From Onchocerca volvulus (lineage: Eukaryota > Nematoda > Chromadorea > Rhabditida > Onchocercidae), in assembly GCA_000499405.2 (NCBI GenBank), contig HG738138.1:7438888-7502887 (forward strand): 64,000 bases of DNA, in the 5' to 3' direction. The stretch's first letter is position 1. Each line of letters starts with the position of its first letter. The position numbers and the translations under genes were made by a program. The notes beneath the pieces are model-generated. The model saw only the letters and a list, made by a program, of their open reading frames with translations. It did no database searches and was not told where the DNA came from. Of the stretch, positions 10,297 through 23,400 are shown one piece after another.

Positions 10297-13200
10297 TTAC
10301 CGCCTATCTGTTTTTCCAAGTCCACGCTTGCCAGCAAATAAATGTTTCGGACGTTTTACAAAGATATGTCTATCAGCTTCACCTTTTCTTGCTTCATGCT
10401 GTAGATTTTTCTGCTTTTTTCGTCCAACTTTCTTTGTCATTTCTCGTACCTAAATTAAAGTTTGATTATTAATTTGAGCGAAATTCTAACTGCTAACGCT
10501 ATAGAGATATATCAGCGAAAAGTCTTTGTTCATTTTTATAGAAATTGATTACATTCCTGAACATCTTTTCTAGAAATGCTAATCTTTAATTCGCCATCAT
10601 TAAATGTATACTGATCCAAAAAAAAGAAAAGAGAAACTGCTAACTTCGTCATTCTTTATACCCTGCACATCACGACTTGGCGGTCGACTAGCAACTAAGC
10701 TCGGACTTTTTCCTACTCGTATTTTTTTAACTGTAGGTTCCCTCAGTTGTTCCTTAGCCAAATTCTTCAGTTGTGCTGGATGAATATCAGCACCAAGATC
10801 ACGGAATTGTTCTTCCAAACATGCCATATTTCTATCGCGTTTTCTTGTCACAGAACGACTTAGACGTGGTTTTGTTATACTTTTCTTGGCTTGTGAAGCC
10901 TGCAATTCTAAGACTTCAATAAAGCACTTAATGAGTTCAGGATATTTGTTCAAAGGATGAAAAGCGATCATAAAATGCTTAAATTGATATTAAATATAAA
11001 TATAAGATGTTTTTTATCAATTTATTTTACCATTTTCAGTTGACTCTCTTTTTCAACGATTTTTTTGGCATTTTCAAACAATTTTTTCGTCTCATCATCG
11101 TTCAAATCCAAATCATCATCATAGAACCTAAAACATATCATTTAAAAAAATCGAAAATTTCCCGGAAGCTATGTAAGATTAAAATAGATATAAATTCCTC
11201 TATAAGTTGAAAAAATCTCATACCCTGCTTGAATCTTTGCTTCTTCTTCGTCCCTTATTGACTCTAACATATCTTTAACATTTGATGCAACAAAATCGGC
11301 GATATTATGTCCTTCCCATATTTCGGGCACAACATCATATTTTTCTTCGTCATTTTTCAGTAAATAATGCTCTACAATAAGCAAATACATAGTAGATAAA
11401 ACGAATTAAAATTTTATTACAGCAAAGCAACGTCTTGTCCCTTATTCTGAACTAAAATCATAGCCGAATAATCCACATAAATTAATCTACATTTAAATTA
11501 TAACAAATGTGAAAATCGATGAAAAAAAAAAAATGTATTCAATGAATGAAAACTTACTCTTCAAATCAAGTACATATTCATCTTGCATTTCCAGTTCAAT
11601 CTGGCGTTCCAATTTTCGTATTCCTATAGTTTTCTCCTCATTGCAATTATTATTACCCAAAATCTTTTTCTTCACAACTGCTTCCGGTATAAACGGTGCA
11701 CGTACCTGGAATTCAATAGCGAGAGATAACAGCAAACTAAAAACTCTACACAAGAAAATTCCACAAAAATAAACATACTTTGTCATCTCTCGGAACAGGA
11801 TAAGCAACAAACACACGGCTTAGCACACCATCTTCAACCGTTAACTTTCTCGACTGCAATTTGCTTTCAACACGTTGTGTTAAAAGACAATTGCATGCCT
11901 AAATGGCAAAGTTTTATTTTCATTTTTCAAAATAAAACACAGTGTCCTCTTTTCTGACAAAAAAATATAAATAAGCAACTGAACACAAGCAAATTGTTGC
12001 ATGTAGATATATCGCATTAAAACAAATTCATATTCAGCATCAATATCATCTTAACAAACTCAATGTATTTTGTATTCGTTGAGAATTACTAGCCTCAGAT
12101 TAGTCTATCTTGTGCTCATTTTATAATCTAACAGTTACCTTATAATAATAACATTTCGATAGAGATGTCAATAACTCTTTTTTATGGAATTAATTCAGCC
12201 AATTTGCATTAATGTCTTTTTATTTGCTAAAACTTTTTTTTAGTAACATCGCATAATCGTTGCCTCTTTGATATGCTGTAAAATAATCAAATATGATAAT
12301 GATGCAACAAGGCTGTAAAAAAAATGACTACCATATTTCTGAAATCCATGATTCCTTCTTGCGTCACAGTACTAAGTTCAAACATAGATAAAGAATCGCT
12401 TTCTAATTTTTTAAACTGCTCCATTTTCTCCAGCTTTAGTTCATCTCGTTTTACTATATCGATCTTATTTAAACCAATTAATACTGGCTTGTTCACAAAT
12501 AATGGACGAATACTTTCAAATAATGCTACCTGAAAAGCCCAATCAAAATTAGCATTTTTGACAAGCACTGTATCAATATGATATCGTAAAGATTTATTAC
12601 TTGTTCTTCAATTGTATGATCGCATGTTTCACTTATATCCATGATGAACAAAACTGCAGCACGCAAATGTGCAAGTGCGGTGATTGCTTGCATCTCAATT
12701 GTATTACGTTCTTCCAAAGGTTGGTCCAAAATACCAGGTGTATCAATAACCTAAAATTATTCAATTATGGTAGTCTAAACACATTTCAGACTATTTTCTT
12801 TTGTTTTTCGAAATAGTACCATTTGTTTTCATGCTAGAAAAACTTCAGCTAAATTTTCATCTATGAAATTTGTAAATCGTTCAAAAATAGGAACAAATCA
12901 TCCGGAAAGACAATCAGCATTAGCACTTACCTGCCAACGAAGATATTTATAATCAAGATGCCCAACATAAAGGGATTTAGTAGTGAATGCATAAGGCTGT
13001 ACTTCAACATCAGCACGTGTTAACAAATTCATCAATGACGATTTACCAACATTTGGGAATCCACATAGTATTAATGTCCTGAAATTCGATCTATGATTTG
13101 TAATGTAAATTTTTTCATTCTTCAGCACCGACAATATTTAATTACTATGAAATATTGACAAGAAAAATATAACAGTAAATAAGCAATTTCTCCATACCTC

Positions 13201-14176
13201 GTGTTTGGATCAATTGTTGGTAGACGCGAAAGATGTTGTCGAACCTGCTCCAAATAATCAAAACTTGATTTCTGGTGTTTCAATAGCTTTACCATTCGAC
13301 CAAGTGCTGCTCGCTTTAGCATTTTACATCGATACAATGAATCGCCATATTTCATTAGGCGAACATATTCTCGTGCAATACTGAAACGTTTTTCATCTAG
13401 AATTCATTGCAACAAATTCATATTTCAATCAACGTAAATGATTTTAATCGACATTTTGACATGGTGAATTACAGTTATCACTGAAATTAAAAACTGTTAA
13501 AATTTACCCATCGATCAAATGACGAGCCGTGTTCATTTGTCCCAAGGCAATCTTGTAGTGGTCCTTATCGTATAAAATATTCATGAGATCGGCATAAAAT
13601 GGATGAACCTCCTAAAAGGCTATTCAAAATGTTTAATGGTGCACTATGAAAATCCAGAAACTAATTTTTCTCTATTTCGCTTTAGAAATTCAACAAAGTA
13701 ATCAGTTGATTTAGCACAGAAATTTATGACAATGATCAAGAAAAAAGGCAAGAAATCCAAAGAGCAATTAAAGACGAAAAACTAAGAAATCACCTCCATT
13801 TTTGGAAATTCATCGATAATTTGTGTCAATTTATCGTGCAAAACTTGCTGCAAGAATTTAATCTTTCGTGTATAAAACGATCGAATCCGGCTAATTGCAA
13901 AGTGACGGTGAACCACAGTCGGTGTTTTCCTCTGCGTTTTGGAAAGAACTATTTCTTTTAAATCCTGGAGAATAAATTTGTACTTCATAGTCTTTCATTT
14001 CGGTTGCAATCTTCAGTATAATCAAAAATTATACAAACTGTTATCTTTTCAACATCATATTTAAAAATGACAATATTTGAATAATTTAAATAACTAATGA
14101 TTGACCCTTAATAATAATTACTCACCGCAGCAGACGGAACGACTGTTATCTTCTTGAAATTGTAAATTGCCGGCAT
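10297..14176 (-). CDS. nog-1: Nucleolar GTP-binding protein 1 (NOG1/GTPBP4)
   Basis: NOG1 is a GTPase needed for maturation of the pre-60S ribosomal subunit. Thirteen exons fit in phase: 14176-14126, 13964-13794, 13611-13508, 13380-13198, 13078-12931, 12750-12601, 12529-12332, 11898-11779, 11705-11558, 11371-11224, 11127-11031, 10899-10645, 10449-10297, giving 641 codons. The N-terminus is [18 protein letters not shown] motifs: G1 GFPNVGKSS (176-184), G3 VIDTPG (220-225), G4 NKID (290-293). Later blocks are APFIPEAVV and [11 protein letters not shown], a basic region [11 protein letters not shown], and the ending [23 protein letters not shown] good acceptor (TTGTTCCAG, ending at 14188) lies 12 bp before the ATG, fitting trans-splicing. 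A small ORF ends 70 bp upstream and rrp-8 lies downstream, so an operon is likely. Length is close to the family norm. Confidence 0.93.
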
Positions 14177-14246
14177 TTGCTCTTAAACTGGAACAAACAT
14201 AATGAGGAAAAAGTACAAAATTAAAGATATCACATTTATCATGTAC

Positions 14247-14585
14247 CTAACATAGATCTGTTATAAGTGGAATTAAGTAATCGATCATATCACTATACAA
14301 TATTTCATTTGTTTTTCTCTCTTGCACCAACATTTTTATATTGCTATACAAATGATGGCCGTAACAGACCGAAACAAATGAAATAAAAGGAGAAAAGGCT
14401 GCCTTGAAAGCAACATTTCCTCGCCGTTCTGACCATCGAATCAAGTTATCATTAGATGAAAGCAAGGCGAAGAAGTGGTGGCATGCAAACTTATCACTGA
14501 GCGTAATTACACCTCCATTCAATCGAAATAGTATATCAGAAAAATATGTCTTATCTTGAAAATACCACTGAGATAAATCTTTCAT
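14247..14585 (-). CDS. Unrecognised 112-residue ORF upstream of nog-1
   Basis: A single open frame with ATG at 14585 and TAG at 14247, beginning MKDLSQWYFQDKTYFSDILF. Codon use looks coding-like and the frame has no internal stops. Its stop lies 70 bp from the nog-1 start, a spacing typical of nematode operon cistrons, and nog-1 has a strong acceptor in between. The segment YFSDILFRLNGG followed by CHHFFALL faintly recalls the start of a BTB fold, but this is not convincing. It could be the last exon of a longer gene, since an AG lies just before the ATG, or a chance frame. No function is proposed. Confidence 0.38.
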   Translation of the reverse strand: MKDLSQWYFQDKTYFSDILFRLNGGVITLSDKFACHHFFALLSSNDNLIRWSERRGNVAFKAAFSPFISFVSVCYGHHLYSNIKMLVQERKTNEILYSDMIDYLIPLITDLC

Positions 14586-17500
14586 CACGACTACATTATG
14601 ATGCCTCAAGTAAGCATTTTTCTCTATTCTACTCGCCCCTCTCTACTTGTCTTTACCTAGCGCCCATAAACCAAACGTTGAACCAAACTCAAAGTAATCT
14701 ACTGCCTTACTTGTGGCGATAGGAAAATGATGTTTCATCCATAAAATTTAGACAATGATAAGATAGTAGGATGGCATTGCGGTGATTATTGTAAAGTCAG
14801 GTAGGGCATTGATGCTGGATTTTTGGCTAACGATATGGGAAAAAATGAGAAGGAGCAGAACTGATCGATGCATTTCATGACATTTCTTGGAATTTTGGAA
14901 GTATCATTACACAATATTTCCATTCGGAGAAGAAGCAGATGAACGCCTCATTTTTTGATTTTCCATTTTTGTGTATTTGCGTACGGGTATGTATGTGTGA
15001 TGTTTGTGTGTGTTTAGCATCAACGGGGAACGCTGACGAGATTTCCGTCCCACCGGTTAATCAAGTTATCATTAATTCATCGATCACACTCTCAAAGCTG
15101 AATTCCACTGTCAAAAGAACTTTGTTTATTTTGCTTACTTTATACATGAAGCAGTACAGTAAGGAATTCAATAATAGTAACATAGATTTGACAGCATATT
15201 TTTTTAATATTATAATAAACAAAGATTAAAATTATTTTATGATTTCCTAAAATATTCTGTTCTTAAATTTGCTGGTAATTAATTAGACATTGAAATGGGT
15301 TCTCAAAGCTAATTTGTATGGCTTTTCTTTCTCTCAAAGATATTGAAGAATTATTCAAAAATGACCTTTTTTTTTCCGGTAAAATTCCACGAGCAATGAC
15401 GAATTTGCAGTCGAAAGGTTTTGTGGGATTCAGAATACTGATGAGAACATCAAAGCATGCATCATTTAGATAATTTGTGATATCCAGGATCCCATTACCA
15501 TTAGTTCAGGAATAAAGTGATCGTAAGGGGACGCGCTGATGGCAACAATTAAGCCTCTACTCAGATACAGACATAGCAAACAGCTCGAATTTGATTCGAC
15601 ATGACATCTCGGAGGCTGAACCCATCAACTAAATTAGCGTATCTTCGTCTCACTTAAATATCATCAATAGTGAGCTAACATTAACATTTTTCAGATTGCA
15701 TTCACTTCTGCTGACTAATTTCTGTTGTTTTTCAACACTTTTTTTTTTGTTTAGAAACCAAGAATCATTTAGATCCTAGATAATTCGGACAAAGAAGAGA
15801 TTTCTTATCGTTTACTGCTTGAATTCTTTTTAGATCAAATATGCTAATTTCTTCAGAGCTTTATATATGAAAAAATATCACAAGAAATCTAAAAAATTGA
15901 CATTGTCAATGTGTTCAAGGACTGATTTCAACATATTTGAACCGATACTAGTAAAATGAAATGAATAGCAGAAAAAATTAATAATAAATTCTTTTGCTAT
16001 TGATTCTTGCTATCATCACGATTTCATTATCATGATCGTAATTATGCTACCATTAATTACATGTAATATTGTCATTATTACATTACTGGCAAGCCTAGAA
16101 TGATGGGAAGAAATTAATAGTGCAATAGTCCGGAAAAAAGGATAGGGGAAGCTCAACAAGCCTAGGCTCAACTAAATCATCTTTTAATGTGCTAAATTAA
16201 CATGACCGAATTAGATAATTGATTTCACTGTCTTCGCTACCATTTTCCTTTACTGCAGCAGCGTCCAATTCCCTTCCCTTCGTGTGTTCTCCTTTCTGGA
16301 CAGAACTGTTTAATCATTCCTTTCCTCTTCCAATCTTCAGCTCCTTTCACTCTTTTCCGTTGTTTGTAACTATCATACGGTAAATCAACAGTGTTTCGAT
16401 CGGATATTTATATTAAACCATATTTTTTTGTTAATTTTTCATCTGATAATGCGATCAAAAAGTTATCCGGAATTCCGGAAACCGATATTTTTCTGCTAAT
16501 CCTATTACTTTGATATTTCGAACAATTTAAAAATTCTTCTTAGATTCTGAAAATTCCAAAATGCTTCTTGAATTAAGAAAAAGGTAAAGCACTTTAAAAT
16601 AAATAAATTTAATTGATTGCAAAAAAGGTGTTGACATCAGTAGTTGTAAGACAGCAAGATGCGATGGGAATTGAAGTTACAAAACTCAGTTAAAATAGCG
16701 ATGAAATAGCAGGTAGCCTGAGGCATTTGTAACTAATTGCTTCAACGTTTCATTCATTTAACTGCAATCGAAAAGTTCTAATTATGTCCCACTTCTTGTC
16801 CATTCCTTTTTTTATAAATTTTTCAACTTCTACACAAAATATATATTCACTTTCAATTACAAATCCAATTTCTAGAAAACAATTCTTCGGACCACATATT
16901 TGATTGATGGACACATTAGTTGCAATAGATTTACCATTACTAACACTTAAAAACCATTTTAAATTAGCCCTCTAGTGAGATGACTTGATGTGTTGATGAA
17001 CCAATCCAAAAAAAATTTCGGTGTTTTTTCACGTCCAAAAACAATTTCTTTTTCAAAACACTTATCCATGTGTTATCGATTCATTCACTTCTATCCATTG
17101 CTCATTTGTTCGGTATTGTAAGTTCTGTTTCTAATTTGTTTGATTTCAAAATTAAAAAATGAAAAAACTGCTGAGATTTGCAAAAAACACGTTTTCTTAT
17201 GCAGCTATCATGCAAATTTCTACAGTTCTTTAAGTTTTAAACACTCTTCCTGATGTTATAACCTTGTGAATCTGAAATTTTTCATCTCGTCTTATCTGTT
17301 GATGCCTTAGTAATATGGAATTGGAATTTGGGTATTTACATCTCCTATCAATATAAGCAAGTGTTTATCAAATTAGGCGAAATAGTTATCATTTAAAACT
17401 ACCACTATTAACAATGATCTATTCTGCGATTTTTAATTTGATATTTTTAACTTCGTACAAATTGAATGATGAAATATATAACTTACCAATTTGCTCCAAA

Positions 17501-18562
17501 TTGAAAGCTTTTGAGAAAATGGCTATAGCTAGAATAAAATAACCATTAACAATAGTAAAAAAATTGAATAATGAATCGAAAATTTTCAAATTTGAAGGGA
17601 AAGGAAGTTTTATTTCTGTTTATTGTATAATCATCTGAATTCAAAAAATCTTACTGCTTACAACTGGTCGAAAATTTTGAAAGTTTGCTGAAGTTTAAAG
17701 TCAAAGTTCTAAATTTTGCATTGTTCTATGATGTCTGCAAAAAATATTTCCAATAAAGGACTCACACGCAATGGAATTTTCTCATTACTTCATTTACATT
17801 AATATGGAAGATGTAATGTGAGAGTAACTACTCTTCCGGTGTCTGAAAATGATTTGTTTATTGAGATGCTTTTGAGATGATTATACAAATAAATCGTAAC
17901 AATTATGATTACCGATCAATTATACACATTAATTTGCTTTATTTATCAATTTTCATTTACCGTTATTTCTTTTATGATAGTAGGAGCTTCATTATGGCAG
18001 AGATTTTTCATATATAGATTTCCTTTGTACTACTGAAAGGCGAGATTACTTGTATCAAACAAAATATCTGTTTATTTTCAGAAACTTTGCATGTTATAGC
18101 TAATATTTATTTGCTCGAGCATCGTAAAAACCTGTCAAAAGTGAATATATTTCACAAAACAGGCTATCCAAAATTTAGGCCTTGCTAAGTTTGTCATTGA
18201 TATTTTTAAATGACAAGATAGCTTCCAAGAAATTAAAGCCATACAGATCAAACTTGTATGATAATATGTCAGAAGAATCCAAATAACAAGTAGGTCGAAT
18301 CAGAGTCACTTCGAAAAGGATGCTATAGAAAGCACTCTTGAAAAATTAAATTATCTGAAATTACCTCTTGGAAAAGTTAATGCTTTAATTTGTAAGACTT
18401 GAAGCAACACTACAAAATTGACTTGGAAGAGAATATTAGTTAAGAATGAATTTAAATTTGGAGAATCTAGTTCCGAAATTTGTTGCTAAGTTTTACAACT
18501 TTTTCACATTATCCAATCCATGGAATCGAATGTACTTGCTGTCAACGAATGAGATGTCGAAG

Positions 18563-18592
18563 CCACGCCCGTAGTCAGCATAGGCTCCGCCC
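18563..18592 (+). promoter_or_regulatory. Paired GC-box/KLF-like motifs
   Basis: CCACGCCC (18563-18570) and GGCTCCGCCC (18583-18592) lie 20 bp apart, start to start, inside a short GC-rich island in otherwise very AT-rich sequence. Both match Sp/KLF-type binding consensus. They are about 1.9 kb upstream of the HMX start. A regulatory role is inference only. Confidence 0.35.
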
Positions 18593-18848
18593 ATCCCTTG
18601 ACTGAGCGGTGACATTCTATTGAGATTAATTTTTGACTTAATCTTCTGAGCGAAAAAATACTCGCAGTAATTCAGGAATTCGTTTCTTTACTCCTTCTTT
18701 TCATTTATCTTTTACAACGTTCTTCAGCTTCATTCCCCAATATATTTCCCTACTTAATTAACTCCTGAAATAAAATTCGTCACTCACTAATTATTCGGTA
18801 TAACTTGAAAATTCATAATTTTTGGAATTATTACTTTTTTTTTTTTGG

Positions 18849-18956
18849 AATCAATTATCTAACTCTAATCAATCATTTAATACCAAAATCAATCATCTAA
18901 CTTTTTGAAATCAATCACCTAAAAAAATCATTCTTTTGAAAATAATCATCTAACTC
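18849..18956 (+). repeat. Degenerate tandem repeat around AATCAATCATCTAAC
   Basis: Four to five diverged copies of a unit resembling TTGGAATCAATCATCTAACT, with unit length varying between about 20 and 30 bp. It looks like a decayed minisatellite. Confidence 0.5.
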
Positions 18957-20480
18957 TCTCAAACTTTCTTGTAAAACGAAATTAAAGAAGCGGTTTAAAA
19001 CTCTACGTACATGTACTTTTTGTTTTTTATTAAAATGATTCGCTATCTACCGTGGTTCTTGTAAATTGCTACCGTTGTAACCACTCTAGTACGCTAATAT
19101 CGTAATACGGTGCAAACATATCAGGCACGTTGTTAGAGAATTGACATACTAATAAAACGGATAGTAATGATCTTCAATTAATTCATAAGGAAAAAAGAAA
19201 AGATTAAAAAAACTGCAAATGAAATTTACCTTAAGAAATTTTAAAGCAATATTTTAGGTGTTTTGAGCATAGAATTAATAGATTTAGATTAAGAAAGCAA
19301 GAAATATGCAGTGTAATGATCAAAATGTTTGTATGAAATGATTTGTCAAAAAAACATGGTTCAATATAATACGTTTCTATAGTGATAAATTTTGTAATTT
19401 GTATAATTCTTGCAAACAATCATCAGGAATTTGAAATAAAACCTGAATTTAAATGAAATTTGGAAAATGTGCTGTTATGGAAAAATTAAAGCATGATGTT
19501 TTGAGGCATTTTGGAAAAATAAAAGCGTTTAGATGAAAAAATAAAAAGTACTTGAGAAGCGATTGGTCCATGAGATTCCAATCGTGAGTGACATCTTATA
19601 GACTGATTCTACTATATATAGAAGTGTTTTTACACTGGAATTTTGAATAAATTATAAATTTCTCATTGTGATTTCTCATTGTAGTACTAATCTTAAAAAT
19701 GAATAATAGTAGTATTGTTTTTCGCACCTGGATACAGGTTAAGTGCAAAGGGTTGATTAAATCATAGATTAGGAGATTAATCTGAATCGCCTGTTCTAAT
19801 TGCTTACCAGTGATCTGCTATGCTAATGTATCCAACCCTCACGAACCACTAAGGTATCAATTATTTACCTGTTACTGCCCCATCATTACTGCTGACACAG
19901 CAAAGCGCACTTCTCATCTTTCTTCTTGATTCAGTCCAATTCATTTAAATCCAATTCTTTTGTTAACAGTAATGGTACAATAACAATACTTCTCCTGAAT
20001 CAAAAAAGGCTTATTGACTTTTGATTGATTACACCGCAAAATGTTTTGGTTATCTATTTCTTGGCTTTAACTAATATCACAATTTCTCTACGTTCTCAAC
20101 ATTAAATCTTGTCGATTCATATTTTTAGTCCATTACACTTCCACAGATTTATGAAAGCATTTGATTTCATTCCACCCAACTAATATATATAAATCAAAGT
20201 TCTCTTTTATGTGTTATTATCAACATTGCAAGAAAACTTGAGCAAATTGATCTATTAATTTATCAAAGAACAGGAAGAACCATGAAAACAGACATTAAAG
20301 AGAGAAAATAAAAATGCAGATTTCATGTATCGTTTTTTGTTAATCATTCTGATTACCCAAGTTTTCCAATTTTAAGGAAAATTCGGGAAAACAAAAATAT
20401 ACGTTATTTCATGAAATTATCTACGAAAACTGCCTTTTTTGAATTTTGATCATGCAGAATTAGGATCACAATTGGAAGTA

Positions 20481-23400
20481 ATGGCAGATGGTGAAAGTGG
20501 TAAATGTGATGAAGATGGGCACAAAGTTCAGCATTGGATGCGTACCGATCAAAGCAAAATTTATAGTACAATTGATGAAACTGTTAAATCCACCTCAAGT
20601 ATGATGTGTACAAAGTTATTCCAATTTCAGTTTAAAATCAAATCTTTAGTGTTTGACAAATTCTCAAAATGAATAAGCGCATCCTTTTTCTCCACTTGAC
20701 AATTCATAATTTTAGGTGATCATCAGCAGAGAGGGAAAGATCCATTAGAAGGAACGATAAGAAATCGATGCCGGTTTTCCATCTCCGATATATTAAGCGA
20801 CAAGCATCCAACAAGCCATATCAAAACGTAAATGAAATATTTATCTATATGCAAGAATGTGCAAACATGCAAAAACAAAAGATATTCTACATCATCAGTC
20901 AATTTAATCTTTTGAAAAATTAAACTCTTTAATGTGCTCATTCGTAAAATTCTGTTAATATTTAATTTGTCATTTTATGATGATTGAAGTTTCTTATTCG
21001 ATAAGCATATCCATATATTATAAAAGGAGTTAGAGAAACAAAATTCGAATCAGACAAATAATTAGAGAAAGATTTTTTGCAATGATTGAGTCTTTACTTA
21101 TCGGTAAAACGACCTATCAATTCTCATTTGTAAATTTGAGCTCGTTGCTAGCAGTATGTATTCCAGTAGAGCGTTATTCAGGCGATTAAATGGCCAACTT
21201 TTGTATATGCGCTCGTTATCGCTTCATCTCAGCAATAATAATTATAATAATGGCGCATTTTCACTACATCATTTGCAGCATTTTGCATATAAGAAATATT
21301 GAATACATTTAAATATACATATGACTTGCGTTTTCAAGAAAATTAGAATTATACCTTTCTAAAATAACTTTATATATATTCTTTAAGCGCTGTGAATAAT
21401 ATTTTGAAAATATTCAAAGTCAGTTTTTTCATTTTATCAATTTTTAGCGTATGGAAACTTTTCGGCATTGGCCCAAAATTTGTTTGGTATTTCAGTTTTC
21501 CTCAATTTGCCTCAATGCAGTTTCAGAAAATTTTCAGTATTTGATAAGTTTAACTTATCAATGCAATTTAAAATATTTAGAATGGGAAGTCTGGTAACGA
21601 AAACCTGCATTACCACTTCTACTACAGAAACGGGAAATGTTTCGGTTTTACTTCCTACAGCAGTGAGCATTAGTGATGAAGTACCATCATACATCACTTC
21701 TCAGTTACCACGATATCTTCATGCCGGTGACTTTAAATTATGTTTATGTAACTATAAGTTGTTCAATCAAAAGGGAACTCAATTTCCTGATAGAACTAGC
21801 CGTCATTTCTTCCTTTCAAATAGCAGAAAATATATGTTTGTGTAGAAATTTTACAATTCAAACAAAAATATAACGAACATCTCAAAATATTGAGAAATTT
21901 AAAGGTATCTTACAACAGTCAACACAAAATCCATGGTTTCAACCTTGGCTGTCCACAGTTCGTCCCTCAATTTCTCAAGAACAAAATCTGGCACATAGTG
22001 CTGACAAAAAACAGGCAGAAAGAGTTCATGAAATGAGTAAGTTACTTTGACACGTCATTGCGAATTCTCCAGTTTTTTAATTTCTCAGGTGAATACAGAT
22101 TTAAAATTCAATATGTATATATAATGAAGGAAACTGCATTGTAATAGAAAACTATTAAAATACTTGAAGAAACAATGATTCTGGCAGAACCAGGACACCT
22201 GTAATAAAAAAAATCATTTCATATAATAACCTTTTCTCACCTTTTCTTAGCATCACTATGTTGGAATAAACGTCTCATATTACCTTCCTAATTCTTGAGA
22301 ATTTAAGAGTACGGTTATTTGAAGACTATCATTTTTATCCAATTATTTTAAGATCTTTCTTTGAAGTATATCTTTCTAACCGAGAAGCCGCCACTCCTCC
22401 TTCCTTTTTCTTATTCATTTTTTCATTGCCGCAAGGATGCGATATAGAGAACAATGAAAACGGTAGGAAAATATTCAAGTTAGGAAGTAGGGAATCTGAA
22501 TATTTCGCGTCATACATAAGTACTGAATGAAATAGGTCATCGGTCGGTACTTCACAGAGCACTCCCCTCATTTCGGATAATTTTCGGGATGATTTCATTC
22601 TAACATGACCAACCGTTCAGGCATTCATGAACATATGAATGCAGAGAAAGTAGAAAAACAATATGTCTGTCAAATACAATGGCAATAATTATAATAGATT
22701 GTTATCTTCTTATCTCATGTTTATGTTTTCAAAGAAATTGCATTATTTTTGCGAAACGTTAGGCCGACAAATTAACTTCCCGACCTTCCCATACTTACTG
22801 TTTGTCGTTTGCTCATCACTTAATTAATTCACTATCCAAACCCACAATAAGCGAATCTCATTGTTGCATGAAGCATTTCCCTTTGACTACTCCTTTTCAT
22901 TCGATTCAAAAAATGTTACTTGAAAAATCAATTTTCAAAAGATTTAATTCACAAAATTTAAAATTACTATCAACTTTATTGATTGATTGATTTGTGAAAA
23001 TTTTTGCCTCGTGAAGTCAAAATTATCTAACATTTTTACTTGCTTCTCCTACCTTGATGAATGTCCTGATAAAGATCATTTAAAAATGATAAATTTATGC
23101 ATTTTGCTTCGTTCATCTCCCATCAATTTTATTGAATTGGTTAGTTTGATTTAGAATTTTTCATTTATTATTCTAAAATTTGAAAAGTTAATTCAAGTCC
23201 TCTTTAGTTTATCCGATATGGAAATTGATCTTTGCTGTTTTTAGATTAAAATAAACTTAATTCTTATAGTGCATAGTCTTTCAAGGGCTTCATTATCACA
23301 GAAAATGGAAGTAATTCTAATCCTAGTGAAAATTGAAATTTTATTTTTTGAATGGATCGCTTTCATTGTGCGCCTATCACTAATTAGCTTGCCGTAATTA

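Larger units (their letters stand above)
14586..20480. other. Large intergenic region upstream of the HMX gene
   Basis: Nearly 6 kb of AT-rich DNA between the putative nog-1 operon and the HMX gene, which are divergently oriented. Open frames are short and composition-driven, such as one at 14939-15229 rich in TGTGTG. No exon with good splice sites was recognised. A pair of GC boxes near 18.57 kb and degenerate AATCAATCATCTAAC repeats near 18.9 kb stand out. The likely role is cis-regulation of HMX. Confidence 0.5.

Noticed and set aside
14939..15229. Plus-strand frame of 96 codons with VCVCVRVCMCDVCVC-like start
   Set aside because: Driven by a TGTGTG stretch; no acceptor, donor or family signal.
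21449..21580. Extra HMX exon after the TTTTTAG acceptor at 21448
   Set aside because: Its phase does not fit the donor of exon 2, whereas the acceptor at 21580 does.
22335..22598. Minus-strand frame of 87 codons inside HMX intron 4
   Set aside because: No ATG context, splice support or recognisable domain; probably chance.
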